From NCBI RefSeq assembly GCF_024758005.1, contig NZ_CP103288.1, forward strand, positions 496,001 to 560,000: DNA of 64,000 nucleotides, written 5' to 3'. The position numbers were made by a program, and so were the translations under genes. The notes below the pieces were generated by a model. It was given only the letters and a program-made list of their open reading frames with translations, ran no database searches and had not been told where the DNA came from. Below, piece by piece: positions 36,863 through 46,755 of this stretch; position 1 is the first letter of the stretch; the number at the start of each line of letters is the position of its first letter. Source of the DNA: Pseudarthrobacter sp. NS4 (lineage in GTDB: Bacteria > Actinomycetota > Actinomycetes > Actinomycetales > Micrococcaceae).

Positions 36863-37869
36863 GCACCGCAACTTCGGTCCGTCCGGAAGCACCGCTGCCG
36901 GATGCTGCCCAGCCGCTGCTGGAGGTCAAGGACCTGGTGGTCCGCTACGGACGCGGACGCAAGGCAGCCGCAGCTCCCGCCGCCGTCGACGGCGTGAGCT
37001 TCAGCATCGCCCCCGGCGAAACAGTGGGCCTGGTGGGGGAGTCCGGCTCCGGCAAATCAACCATCGGCAAAGCCATCCTGGGATTGCAGAAAGTCTCCCG
37101 TGGCTCCATCACCTACCAGGGCAAGGACATCACGTCCGCCGGCGCATCCCAGCGCAGGGTCCTGGGCGGAGAGCTGCGGGCCGTCTTCCAGGACCCCAAC
37201 TCCTCCCTGAACCCCCGGAACACAGTGGGTTCTTCGCTGGCAGAGCCCCTCCGGCTCCGCGGCGTGAAACCGGGCGAGGCGCGGCAGCGGGCCGAGGACA
37301 TGCTGGAACGCGTGGGCCTCCCGCGTGAGGCCGTGGACCGGTACCCCAGCCAGTTCTCCGGCGGCCAGCGCCAGCGCATCTCCGTGGCGCGGGCCCTCAT
37401 CTGCGACCCCAAGCTGGTGGTTTGCGATGAAGCCGTGAGCGCCCTGGACCTCTCCACCCAAGCGCAGGTGCTGAACCTCCTGGCCGACCTGCGCGACGAG
37501 CGCGGCCTGGGCTACCTGTTCATCGCCCACGACATCGCCGTGGTCCAGTTCCTCGCCCAGCGCGTCGTCGTCCTCTACCGAGGGCAGGTGATGGAAAGCG
37601 GACCCGCCGCCGCCGTCACCGAGAACCCCAGGCACCCGTTCACCCGGGCCCTCGTTGCAGCGTCCCCCGTGCTGCGGCCCTCCGAGCAGGCTGCGCGCCG
37701 GCAGGCCCGGGAATCCCTGGGCGTTCGGACGGGAGCGGCGGCAACCCCTGGTCCCGGAGGATGCCCCTTCCGGCTTCGTTGCCCGTTGGCCACCGACCTC
37801 TGCCGTGACGAACGCCCCGCCCTCAGGCAGGTAGGCGGCTCCGACGTCGCCTGCCACTACGCTTCATAA
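36859..37869 (+). CDS. ABC importer ATPase (OppF/DppF type)
   Basis: The 336-residue second ATPase has Walker A GESGSGKST, signature FSGGQRQRI, Walker B LVVCDEAVSALDLS and a cysteine-bearing OppF tail (CPFRLRCPLATDLC). It pairs with the ATPase domain of the fused protein to power the importer. The start lies in an ATGA overlap. It is the last importer gene; the MBL-fold gene follows after 67 bp. Confidence 0.94.
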   Translation: MSTATSVRPEAPLPDAAQPLLEVKDLVVRYGRGRKAAAAPAAVDGVSFSIAPGETVGLVGESGSGKSTIGKAILGLQKVSRGSITYQGKDITSAGASQRRVLGGELRAVFQDPNSSLNPRNTVGSSLAEPLRLRGVKPGEARQRAEDMLERVGLPREAVDRYPSQFSGGQRQRISVARALICDPKLVVCDEAVSALDLSTQAQVLNLLADLRDERGLGYLFIAHDIAVVQFLAQRVVVLYRGQVMESGPAAAVTENPRHPFTRALVAASPVLRPSEQAARRQARESLGVRTGAAATPGPGGCPFRLRCPLATDLCRDERPALRQVGGSDVACHYAS

Positions 37870-37936
37870 CCACCTTGGTCCTCCGCATTATCGGGGGCAG
37901 CACGTCTACATCTCAACACCAGAATCGGAGCCATCC

Positions 37937-38860
37937 ATGGAAGAGCAGCAACGGCAGATGCCGGGTCAATCCGGCGATCGGATTGTGATGCTGGGAGTAA
38001 ACGGCGGGCCGGTCATCAGTCCCCACGAAGCCAAGCCGGCCCTGGCGCTGGTGGTCAACGACGCAGTCTATTTGGTGGACTGCGGGTTGGACACATCCCG
38101 CCAACTGGTCCATGCAGGACTGGGATTCGCCGGAGTCAGGGAGGTCTTCATAACGCACCACCATCTCGACCACACCTCCGGGTTGCCGGCACTTCTGCTT
38201 CATGGCTGGACAGCCCGCCCGCCGCTTCCAGGAGTGAACATTTGGGGGCCCCCCGGAACAAAGCTGCAGGCGACAAACCTCCTGGCCGGCTTTGAACAAG
38301 AGATTGGCCTCTTCCAAACCGGTGACGGTTTCGGGGCCTTCCCCGCAGCTGAAGGCCATGACGTGGAGGTGCCCCTGGACGGCAGCATCCTCCGGGTCAT
38401 GGAAGATGACAATGTCCTGGTTGACGCCACCAGAGTGTTCCACGGACCGGAAGTCGCCAACGCCTACGCCTACAGGTTCACCGTCAAGCACACAGGCAAG
38501 GTGGTCGTCTTTTCCGGTGACACTGCCGCCCCGGACGCAAACCTTGCCGTGATTGCCAAAGGGTGCGACGTGCTCGTCCATGAAACGCAGGACAACAGCG
38601 CGATCGAACGCATCGCCGCCGGGCTGCCCCGCCACAGGGGAGAGCACCTGAAGAAGCACCTCTTTGAAGCGCACTCAAGCGTCCTTGACCTTCCCGCCGT
38701 TGCCAAGGCTGCCGGAGCCAAAAAGCTCGTCCTCAGCCACTACACTCCCGTGGCGCACCCGCCGGTTGTCTGGCTCGCCATGGCCACGCCCGTAGCCGAA
38801 GCCATCGGGTACACCGGAGAGATCGTGGCCCCCAGGGCCCTCGACGTTATACCGCTTTAG
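37937..38860 (+). CDS. Metallo-beta-lactamase-fold hydrolase
   Basis: The 307-residue cytoplasmic protein carries ITHHHLDHTSG, the H-x-H-x-DH zinc motif, and a later VFSGDTAAPD and HYTP histidine region as in RNase Z/lactonase-like MBL proteins. GGAG precedes the ATG. It lies inside the importer-rhamnosidase transcription unit, so it may hydrolyse a lactone or ester formed from imported phenolic glycosides. Substrate is inferred from location only. Confidence 0.85.
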   Translation: MEEQQRQMPGQSGDRIVMLGVNGGPVISPHEAKPALALVVNDAVYLVDCGLDTSRQLVHAGLGFAGVREVFITHHHLDHTSGLPALLLHGWTARPPLPGVNIWGPPGTKLQATNLLAGFEQEIGLFQTGDGFGAFPAAEGHDVEVPLDGSILRVMEDDNVLVDATRVFHGPEVANAYAYRFTVKHTGKVVVFSGDTAAPDANLAVIAKGCDVLVHETQDNSAIERIAAGLPRHRGEHLKKHLFEAHSSVLDLPAVAKAAGAKKLVLSHYTPVAHPPVVWLAMATPVAEAIGYTGEIVAPRALDVIPL

Positions 38861-38932
38861 CGGGGGCTGCCTGTCTGACCGAATGCCGGTCCACCCTGAC
38901 CTGACCCGATACACAGAACGGAATACCACCAC

Positions 38933-41233
38933 ATGCCACTGGCACCCTGGCAAGCAGCCATGATCACCCCCGATGAAGACTTCGACGGCGCCCCGCGGCT
39001 CCGAAAGGAGCTCCGGCTTGAGGAGGGCCACGGCGGCGTGGTGAAGGCGACCCTGCGTGCAACGGCCTATGGTGTCTACGAGGCCTTCATCAACGGCGCG
39101 CCGGTGGGCGATGACGTCCTCAGCCCTGGTTGGAGCTCCTATGAGTGGCGGCTCCGCTACCGCAGTTACGACGTCACTGCCCTCATTGAACCGTCCACCG
39201 TGATCGGCGTGGAGCTGGGCAATGGCTGGTACCGCGGACGCTTGGCGTGGCACGGCATGTCCAACCTCTACGGGAAGAAGTTGGGATTCTTCGGCCAACT
39301 GGACATCGAGTTCCAGGACGGACATGTCCAGTCTGTCGCTTCGGATTCCTCCTGGCAGTCCGGCCCCTCCTCCACCATCGCCAACGACCTTTACGACGGG
39401 CAGACCATCGACGCCCGCCGGAACCAGCCCGGCTGGGCACAGCCTAACTTCGACGCCGGCGCGTCTGCTGGCAGCGAGTGGGCAGGAGTGCACACGCTGG
39501 AGTTCGACGCCGGCCGTCTGGCTGAGCCGGTGGGCCCGCCGGTGGTGCGCACGGACGTGCTCAAGCCCGTGCGAATTTTCACCTCGCCAAGCGGCACGGC
39601 GCTGGTGGACTTCGGCCAGAACCTGGTGGGCTGGCTGCGCTTCACGGTCCAGGGCGAGGCAGGGGCCGTGATCACCCTGCGGCATGCCGAGGTACTCGAA
39701 GACGGCGAGCTGGGCGTCCGGCCGCTGCGGTCCGCCAAGGCCACGGACACCTTTATCCTGTCGGGTGGCGAGGACTTCTTCGAACCGAGCAAGACGTTCC
39801 ACGGCTTCCGCTACGCCGAAATCTCCGGCTGGCCCGGCCCGCTCACCGAGGATTCGCTGGAGGCGGTGGTGGTCCATTCGGACCTGGAGCGAACCGGCAC
39901 CTTCGAATGCTCGAACGAGCTGGTGAACCAGTTGCACCGCAACATCGTCTGGGGCCTTCGGGGCAACTTCCTGGACCTGCCGACCGACTGCCCGCAGCGC
40001 GATGAAAGGCTGGGCTGGACCGGCGACATCGCGGTCTTTGCGCCCACCGCGGCGTTCCTTTACGACGTCAAGGGCTTCCTGCAGGACTGGCTACTGGACC
40101 TTGCTGCTGAGCAGAAAGCGGCCGACGGGCTGGTGCCCATCACCGTCCCTGACGCCCTGAAGTACTGCCCGCAGCCGCCTGAGTTCCCGGAGCCGGAGTC
40201 GTCAGCGCTGTGGAGCGAAGCCTCCGTCTGGGTGCCGTGGGCGCTGTGGGAGGCCTACGGCGATGACACGGTGCTGAAGAACCAGTACGAATCCATGACT
40301 TCGCACACCCGCCGGGTGGAAGGCCTGCTCTCACCCGCCGGACTGTGGGACACGGGCTTCCAGTTCGGTGACTGGCTGGACCCGGACGCCGATCCGGACA
40401 AGCCCTGGGACGCAAAGGCGGACACCGGCGTTGTGGCCACCACCTGCATGTTCCGCACCGCCTCCATCACCGCCCAAACGGCGCGCCTGCTGGGACAGGA
40501 AAACGACGCAGAGTACTTCGAGCAACTGGCGGCACGGGTCCAGGCCTCGTTCCTGGAGCACTATGTCGCCGTTGACGGCACCATCCGCAGCGACTGCACC
40601 ACCGTGTACGCGCTCGCGATCGCCTTCGGCATCCTCCCCAGCCCCGAGCACGTCACCTTCGCCGGGGAACGTCTCGCGGAGCTGGTCCGGAACAACAACT
40701 ACCGCGTGTCCACGGGCTTCGCGGGCACCCCGTTCATCACCGGCGCCCTTACGGATACCGGCCACAGCGGGGAGGCCTACCGCCTGCTCCTCGAACAAGA
40801 CTGCCCGTCCTGGCTCTACCCCGTGACCATGGGCGCCACCACCGTGTGGGAGCGCTGGGACTCGATGCTCCCGGACGGCACCATCAACCCGGGGGAGATG
40901 ACCAGCTTCAACCACTACGCCCTGGGCGCCGTGGCAGACTGGCTGCACAGGAGTGTCGGCGGCATCAGTCCGCTGGCGCCGGGTTACAGCAATGTCCGGA
41001 TCGCACCTGTCCCGGGTGAGGGCATTGATTGGGCCAAAACCGAGCTGAAGACTCCGCACGGAACTGTTCGGGTGGAATGGAAGCTCGACGCCGGTGCCCT
41101 CCACCTCGAGGCGACGGTACCTAAGGGGGTGGAGGCCGACGTCGTACTTCCGGACGGTGAACGCCGGAGCGTTGGAGGCGGCACTCACTTTTTCACCTCG
41201 CCCGCCGGGCTCGCTGTTTCGACAGGGGTGTAG
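38933..41233 (+). CDS. Alpha-L-rhamnosidase GH78 (first copy)
   Basis: The 766-residue protein lacks a signal peptide. It has the N-terminal beta domain (VYEAFINGAPVGDDVLSPGW, with NGWYRGRLAW), the GH78 catalytic signature PTDCPQRDERLGWTGD and the C-terminal beta domain (GYSNVRIAPVPG). It removes terminal alpha-L-rhamnose, for instance from rutinose or neohesperidose units. It shares a transcription unit with the importer and differs clearly from the second GH78 gene at 43075, so the two may prefer different linkages. No rhamnose catabolic gene lies in the window. Confidence 0.93.
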   Translation: MPLAPWQAAMITPDEDFDGAPRLRKELRLEEGHGGVVKATLRATAYGVYEAFINGAPVGDDVLSPGWSSYEWRLRYRSYDVTALIEPSTVIGVELGNGWYRGRLAWHGMSNLYGKKLGFFGQLDIEFQDGHVQSVASDSSWQSGPSSTIANDLYDGQTIDARRNQPGWAQPNFDAGASAGSEWAGVHTLEFDAGRLAEPVGPPVVRTDVLKPVRIFTSPSGTALVDFGQNLVGWLRFTVQGEAGAVITLRHAEVLEDGELGVRPLRSAKATDTFILSGGEDFFEPSKTFHGFRYAEISGWPGPLTEDSLEAVVVHSDLERTGTFECSNELVNQLHRNIVWGLRGNFLDLPTDCPQRDERLGWTGDIAVFAPTAAFLYDVKGFLQDWLLDLAAEQKAADGLVPITVPDALKYCPQPPEFPEPESSALWSEASVWVPWALWEAYGDDTVLKNQYESMTSHTRRVEGLLSPAGLWDTGFQFGDWLDPDADPDKPWDAKADTGVVATTCMFRTASITAQTARLLGQENDAEYFEQLAARVQASFLEHYVAVDGTIRSDCTTVYALAIAFGILPSPEHVTFAGERLAELVRNNNYRVSTGFAGTPFITGALTDTGHSGEAYRLLLEQDCPSWLYPVTMGATTVWERWDSMLPDGTINPGEMTSFNHYALGAVADWLHRSVGGISPLAPGYSNVRIAPVPGEGIDWAKTELKTPHGTVRVEWKLDAGALHLEATVPKGVEADVVLPDGERRSVGGGTHFFTSPAGLAVSTGV

Positions 41234-41238
41234 GCGCC

Positions 41239-42078
41239 TTGACACTAATCCCTCACGCATCCGAAGAACTGCTCGTTGTGGATAACGACTTTGGTGGCGA
41301 CCCTGACGGGCTCGTTGCCCTGGCACATATCCTTCTGCGTTGCGGCCCGGAATTGACCGTCCTGGTGACCACGTCGCCGCTGGATCCGGGACTGGCCGCA
41401 GCAGCGGGCGCGGACCCCGGAAAAACAGCTTCCCGCGGGCGTGAACTGGCTGGGACCCTCCTCAAGCTGATGGGGCGCCAGGACATCCGCGTGGTCACGG
41501 GCGCGGAGGCCGCCGGGGTCACCGCGGGGCAGAGCAGCGCTGCAGCACACGCCATTGCCGGGGAGTCCACTGGCTTTGAACGGACCACGATTCTCTGCGG
41601 GGGACCACTGACAAACATCGCGGCTGCGCTTCGGCTGGACTCATCGCTTGCGGACAGGGCAACCCTGGTGTGGGTGGGCGGCACGCTGGCGGAGGCGGGG
41701 CGCGGCGAATACAACTCCGGCACCGACCTCAAAGCTGCCATGGAGGTCCTGGCCTCGGGGATCCCTCTTGTCCGGGTCCCCTGCGAGGAATACGCACGAA
41801 TGACCGTTGCTGTCGATGCAGTCAAGAATGACCTCGCTGCCGCATCCCCGGTTGGCTCCTGGCTGGCGGAGCGCCTGCTCGACGTTCCGCCCTTCGTGCA
41901 GCTGGGCGCTTCGCTGACTCTCGGTGACAGCGTCCTGGTGCCTTTTGCGCCAGGCCTCGACACGCTGACCAGGCAGGTTGCACCAGGAACGGTAGTCCAC
42001 AACCAAGTCGATAGTGACGGGTTGTGGGACAACCTGGTCCACCAGCTCGTGGCGCAGGGTAGCGGGCGCGCTGTGTGA
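41239..42078 (+). CDS. Inosine-uridine nucleoside hydrolase-like protein
   Basis: The 279-residue product starts at TTG 41239, five bases after the rhamnosidase stop, with GGGGTG upstream. The N-terminal VVDNDFGGDPDGLVALAHIL corresponds to the calcium-binding D-x-D-x3-DD motif of nucleoside hydrolases, with Pro replacing one acidic position. LCGGPLTNIAAALR is the second diagnostic block. Members cleave N-ribosides. In a glycoside island it may instead cleave another glycosyl bond; this is only a suggestion. It overlaps nothing and converges on iclR. Confidence 0.8.
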   Translation: MTLIPHASEELLVVDNDFGGDPDGLVALAHILLRCGPELTVLVTTSPLDPGLAAAAGADPGKTASRGRELAGTLLKLMGRQDIRVVTGAEAAGVTAGQSSAAAHAIAGESTGFERTTILCGGPLTNIAAALRLDSSLADRATLVWVGGTLAEAGRGEYNSGTDLKAAMEVLASGIPLVRVPCEEYARMTVAVDAVKNDLAAASPVGSWLAERLLDVPPFVQLGASLTLGDSVLVPFAPGLDTLTRQVAPGTVVHNQVDSDGLWDNLVHQLVAQGSGRAV

Positions 42079-42083
42079 ATGCG

Positions 42084-42914
42084 TCAGCCCTGGGAGTGGG
42101 TGCGTACGTCCGGGCTGACCGCGGCCTGGTGGCCCAGGCTGCGGGACACGGCCCTGGCGGCGGCCCGGACCGCGGGGGCCAGGACATTGGGGGGAGTGGA
42201 ACCGTCCGGAACCACGATCGACAAGGCGGCTGCCACCGTTCCCTGCGCATCGAAAATGGGCGAGGCGACGGACACGGTCCGGGATGGCGCGGTGCGGCGG
42301 ATCATGGCGATGCCGGTACGCCGCACGTCCGAAAGGGTCCTCCGGACCTGGCCCTCGGGCATGTTGACCACCCCGGGTTCATTCTCCGGAGCTTTTGCCA
42401 GGATGGTTTCCTGGAACTGCTGGTCGGCGCCCGCCAGCAGTACCAGCCCGACGGCGGTGGACCGCAGGGGTGCCCGGCCGCCCACCCGGTACGCCACCTC
42501 GGTGGCGTCCTTGGCGGACAGCCGCTCGATCAGCACCGCTTCCTCGTTGTCCCGCACGGCCAACAGGACGTGGTGGCGGGTGACTTCGAACAGATCCTCC
42601 AGATATGGCAGCGCGATCTCGCGCACGCCGTGCCCCCGCGGGGAGAGTGAGGCGACTTCCCACAACCTGACCCCCACGACGTACCGCCCGTCGTCGAGCC
42701 TTTCCAAGGCGCCCCAGGCGACGAGCCGGGCGATCAGCCGCAATGCGGTGGGGGCGGGCATGTCCGCGTAGCGCGCCAGTTCGGAAAGCGTCAGCGCCCT
42801 GCGCCGGTCCGAGAAAACCGCCAGCAGGCTCAAGGCCCGGTCGATGACCGGCTCGCCCTGCTTGGGGCGCTTGCCGCGTGTGGGAGGAGTTTCCGTTTCG
42901 GAAGGGACGGTCAT
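42084..42914 (-). CDS. IclR-family transcriptional regulator
   Basis: The 276-residue regulator starts at the ATG at 42914 behind AGGAACACC; an in-frame ATG at 42950 is less likely. It has an N-terminal winged helix (LSLLAVFSDRRRALTLSELA, then ADMPAPTALRLIARL) and a C-terminal IclR effector domain (VAYRVGGRAPLRSTAVG; APSRTVSVASPIFD). It is divergent from the second GH78 gene, with an inverted repeat TTCCA-GTCAA-TGAAA midway. Similar repeats stand before three other island operons, so it is the best candidate for the island's regulator. The effector is probably a flavonoid, a phenolic acid or a sugar. Confidence 0.9.
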   Translation of the reverse strand: MTVPSETETPPTRGKRPKQGEPVIDRALSLLAVFSDRRRALTLSELARYADMPAPTALRLIARLVAWGALERLDDGRYVVGVRLWEVASLSPRGHGVREIALPYLEDLFEVTRHHVLLAVRDNEEAVLIERLSAKDATEVAYRVGGRAPLRSTAVGLVLLAGADQQFQETILAKAPENEPGVVNMPEGQVRRTLSDVRRTGIAMIRRTAPSRTVSVASPIFDAQGTVAAALSIVVPDGSTPPNVLAPAVRAAARAVSRSLGHQAAVSPDVRTHSQG

Positions 42915-42986
42915 GGCAGGTGTTCCTAGCGCTGTTGATGGAGGAGCCACGCGGAAAAGGCCGCAGTGAGCTGCCCCACAATACTA

Positions 42987-43001
42987 TTCCAGTCAATGAA
43001 A
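42987..43001. promoter_or_regulatory. IclR-type operator, site 2 (between iclR and GH78)
   Basis: TTCCA-GTCAA-TGAAA lies 73 bp from each divergent start (42914 and 43075). It matches site 1 in 12 of 15 positions and would allow autoregulation together with control of the rhamnosidase-esterase operon. Confidence 0.7.
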
Positions 43002-43074
43002 GTTAGGTGTGGGGCAAGGCTGCCGGGAAACGAAGCTGGAACCGTCAGCTACCACAGGTTCAGGAGCCCGCCAC

Positions 43075-45766
43075 ATGACTGCCCCCATCCGGCTTCGCAC
43101 AGAACATCTCCCCGAGGCCATGGGCTTGACGAACGTCCGGCCACGCCTGAGCTGGACCCCGACCGCCCGCCGGGGCAACGGCCCAGGTGGCGTATCAGAT
43201 CACTGCCACCAACGGGTGGGACACCGGGCGCGTCCCCTCCGCCTCCGTCCAGCCGGTGCCGTACTCAGGTCCTGCCCTGCAGTCGCGGAGCCGCTTCGAA
43301 TGGCGGGTCCGCACCTGGAACATCCTCGCAGACGGCACCGAAGGCGCAAGCGCCTGGTCGGAGCCGATGGCCGTGGAGCTTGGACTCCTGCACGCCTCTG
43401 ACTGGGCCGGCCAGTGGATCGGCCCGGAGGAGGGAGAAACTCCTCCGCCCGGACACCGCCCCGGCTACGCCCTTTCCAAGACCTTCTCCCTCGAAGGGGC
43501 CCCGGACCTGGTCCGCACCTATGCCACCGCCCACGGCATCTACGAGCTGTTCTTCAACGGCCGGCGCGTCGGAAACCAGGAGCTCACGCCGGGATCCACC
43601 AGCTACCACACCACCCTTCAGGTCCAGGCGTATGACGTCACGTCCCTGCTGCGCGCCGGCACCAACACCTTCACGGCGGTCCTCACCGACGGCTGGTACC
43701 GGGGAACATTCGGATACACGCGCGACGCCGACATGTACGGGACGCAGACCGCATTCCTCGCCCAGCTCGAGCTGGAGTCCGCGGCTGGCCGGACGGTAAT
43801 AGGGACCGACGCGTCCTGGCTTGTTTCACCCACCGAGATTGTGGCGGCAGACCTTATGGCCGGACAGCGGATGGACTTCCGGTTGCCGGGTGGTCCCGCC
43901 GATGGCGGCGCGCCCAACCCGCGGCCCGCCGTCGTCCGCGAAGGCCCGTATGACAGCCTGGCGGGGCCAATGGCACGGCCCACCCGTGTGGTCCAGGAGC
44001 TTGCCCCGGTGTCCATCTACGGCCTGCCCGACGGCAACCAGGTGGTGGATTTTGGCCAGAACATCCACGGCTGGGTACGGCTCAGCAGGCTGGGAGCGCC
44101 GGGTGAAACAGTGACAGTGGCGTATGGCGAGGCGCTGGGCGCAGACGGCGACGTCACCCGCGATCACCTGCGCCCGCACGACTTCCGGACGCCGGGCGCA
44201 TTCCTTGACGCAGGGCAGGTGGACTCCGTCATTTCCTCGGGTGCCCCCGGGGAAGCGTTTGAGCCCCGGCACACCACACACGGCTTCCGCTATATCTCGG
44301 TACAAGGCCTCCACGCGGACCTGCAGCCGGAAGACATCACCGCCTGCCTGGTGCAGACCGACCTGGAAGTCATCGGTTCCTTCACCTGCAGCGATGACCG
44401 GCTGAACCGGCTCCACCACATCGTGGAGTGGAGCTTCCGGGATAACTCCTGTGAGGTCCCCACCGACTGCCCGCAGCGCGAGAAGGCAGGCTGGACCGGG
44501 GACTGGCAGCTGTTCGTCCCCACCGCGGCCTATCTCTTCGACGTCACAGGGTTCTCGCGCAAATGGCTGCGCGATGTCCGCTCGGACCAGTGGGACAACG
44601 GGGTGATTGCCAACCTTTCGCCGTCGCCCGGCCCCGCCGCCACATCCGCCGACTTTATGGCCTTCACCAATGGTTCCGCTGGATGGGGCGACGCCATCGT
44701 GATGGTGCCCTGGGAGCTGTACCTGGCCACGGGTGACAGGGAAATCCTGGCGGAGAACTGGGACGCCATGAACCGCTGGCTCGGCTTTGTCCGCTCCAGC
44801 GCCGAATCCCAACGGCATCCTTCCCGCGTCATGGCCGGCCAGGACGCGGCCGCGCACGAGAAGTACCTGTGGGACACCGGGTTCCACTGGGGCGAATGGA
44901 TGGAACCGGACGGACCTCCGCCCAATCTGTTGGCCGCCCGCGAGGCCGACCACGGAATTGTTGCCACCGCCTTCTACCGGAACACGGCGGCGCTGATGGC
45001 ACGTATCGCCCGCGTCCTGGGCCTCCGTGCGGAGGCCAGGGACCTGGCCGGACTTTCGGCCAACATCCGGCAGGCATGGGAAACCGAATACCTCGATTCC
45101 GCCGGACGGGTTACCCAGCCCAGCCAGGCTAACTGCGTGCGTGCACTCGCTTTCGACCTGGTCAGTCCCGGGCAACGTTCCTCCGTCACTGCACAGCTGG
45201 TGTGTCTGATACGTGGGGCGGACACCCATCTGGCCACCGGATTCCTGGCCACTCCCTACCTGCTGCCCGTCCTTGCAGACAACGGCGAACTGGATCTGGC
45301 GTACGAGCTTCTGATGCAGGATACGGAACCGTCATGGCTGGTGATGGTGGACCGCGGGGCCACCACCATGTGGGAGCTATGGAACGGAGTGGACGGCGAC
45401 GGCAATCCGCACCAGTCGCTCAACCATTACAGCAAGGGCGCCGTGGTGTCCTTCCTGCACCGCTACACCGCCGGGCTCCGGCAGGCGCCGGGCGCCGCCG
45501 GGTACGAACGGATCGTCATCGAGCCGCGCCCCGGAGCAGGATTGACGTCAGCCAGCACCTCCCACTACGGCCCGCAAGGCCTGATTGAGGTGCAGTGGAC
45601 AACGGACGACGGCGTGCTGACGCTTAGCGCCGCCGTCCCGCCCGGCACCAGCGCGGAGGTGAGGCTGCCCGGGCAGCCGGCCCTCGTCGTCGGCCCCGGT
45701 CCCCATACCTTTGTTGCCGACATCGGCGGCGCCCGGAAAGCTGCGCTTGTGAGGAGCACACTATGA
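43075..45766 (+). CDS. Alpha-L-rhamnosidase GH78 (second copy), frameshift near the N-terminus
   Basis: The ATG at 43075 follows AGGAG at good spacing and encodes [20 protein letters not shown] and [10 protein letters not shown], a proper GH78 start. The rest ([18 protein letters not shown] onward, open to 45766) is one frame over. A single extra base in the C/G-rich tract at about 43165-43170 explains this. The main body (859 codons from GTG 43187) is complete, with [20 protein letters not shown] and the final beta domain. Either a sequencing error or a real mutation is possible; a start at 43187 lacks a ribosome site. The stop overlaps the next gene (ATGA). Confidence 0.85.
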
Positions 45767-46755
45767 CAGTGGATGAAGCAACCGAAGTACTCGACCCCTC
45801 CCGCGCCGATACTGCCCGGCCAGGCGGCGTGGACGTTCCGCCGTTCCCCGTCTTCGACGCCCCGGGGAAACCGGACCACGTCTCGGACATCTCGGCGGTA
45901 CACCGCGAGCTGACCTATGCCCGGGCCATCGGGTTCCGGCCGCTGAAGATGGACATCTGGCTGCCCCGCAAGGCGTCAGGCCCGGTTCCGCTGGTGCTCT
46001 GGGTCCACGGCGGTGCGTTCCAGTTGGGGGACCGGCGTGAACTGCCGCCCACCTTCGCCCCGGATTCGGTGTTCCGCCTGCTCAACGAGGCCGGCATCGC
46101 GTGTGCCACTGCCGACTACCGGCATTCGCTCGAGGCACCCTTCCCGGCCCAGCTGCATGACCTCAAGGCCGCGGTCCGCTACCTCCGGGAATTCGCGGAA
46201 CCCCTTGGTGTGGACCCCGGCCGTTTCGGGGCGTGGGGTGAGTCCGCCGGCGGCCATCTTGTAGCGATGCTGGGACTGACGGGGGACCGCGGGGACCTGG
46301 ACGGGGGACTCGGCGCGCAGGGGCACCCAAGTGCCATCAGCGCCGTCGTTGATTTCTATGGTGTCTCCTCACTCGTCGATATTCCGCCCATGGACACGCC
46401 GGACGGACTGTTCCCGCCGGCGTTGACGGCGGCAGTTCCGGCAGGGATGTCGATGCAGCCCAATCACATGCTGGTGGGCGGCTCGAATGACCCGTCCCTG
46501 CTCGCCGCCGCCAGCCCGGTCAGCTATGTCAGCGCCGGGGCGCCGCCGTTCCTGCTGGTCCATGGCGACCGTGACGGACTGGCGCCGCATGCCCAGACCG
46601 ATCTCTTGGCTGCGGCGCTCGCTGCTGCCGGGGTGGAGCATGAAGTGGTGACCATCAAAGGCGGCGACCACTGCTTCTTTGGAGCGGAGGACCAGCTGGA
46701 CGCCATCCTTGCCGGTGCCGTTTCCTACTTCTCCCGGAAGCTGGGGCAGCCGTGA
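45763..46755 (+). CDS. Alpha/beta hydrolase (esterase, BD-FAE/HSL-like)
   Basis: The 330-residue protein has the oxyanion motif [12 protein letters not shown], the nucleophile elbow [15 protein letters not shown], the acid in [12 protein letters not shown] and a C-terminal GGDHCFF histidine. No signal peptide is seen. The start overlaps the GH78 stop and its own stop overlaps the next hydrolase (GTGA). The form fits feruloyl, acetyl or depside-type ester cleavage. In a quercetin-type pathway it could split the depside released by the dioxygenase; that is a proposal from context. Confidence 0.88.
   Translation: MTVDEATEVLDPSRADTARPGGVDVPPFPVFDAPGKPDHVSDISAVHRELTYARAIGFRPLKMDIWLPRKASGPVPLVLWVHGGAFQLGDRRELPPTFAPDSVFRLLNEAGIACATADYRHSLEAPFPAQLHDLKAAVRYLREFAEPLGVDPGRFGAWGESAGGHLVAMLGLTGDRGDLDGGLGAQGHPSAISAVVDFYGVSSLVDIPPMDTPDGLFPPALTAAVPAGMSMQPNHMLVGGSNDPSLLAAASPVSYVSAGAPPFLLVHGDRDGLAPHAQTDLLAAALAAAGVEHEVVTIKGGDHCFFGAEDQLDAILAGAVSYFSRKLGQP

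Noticed and set aside
43826..45229. 467-codon minus-strand frame opposite the second GH78 gene
   Set aside because: It is the reverse-frame shadow of a well-conserved rhamnosidase.
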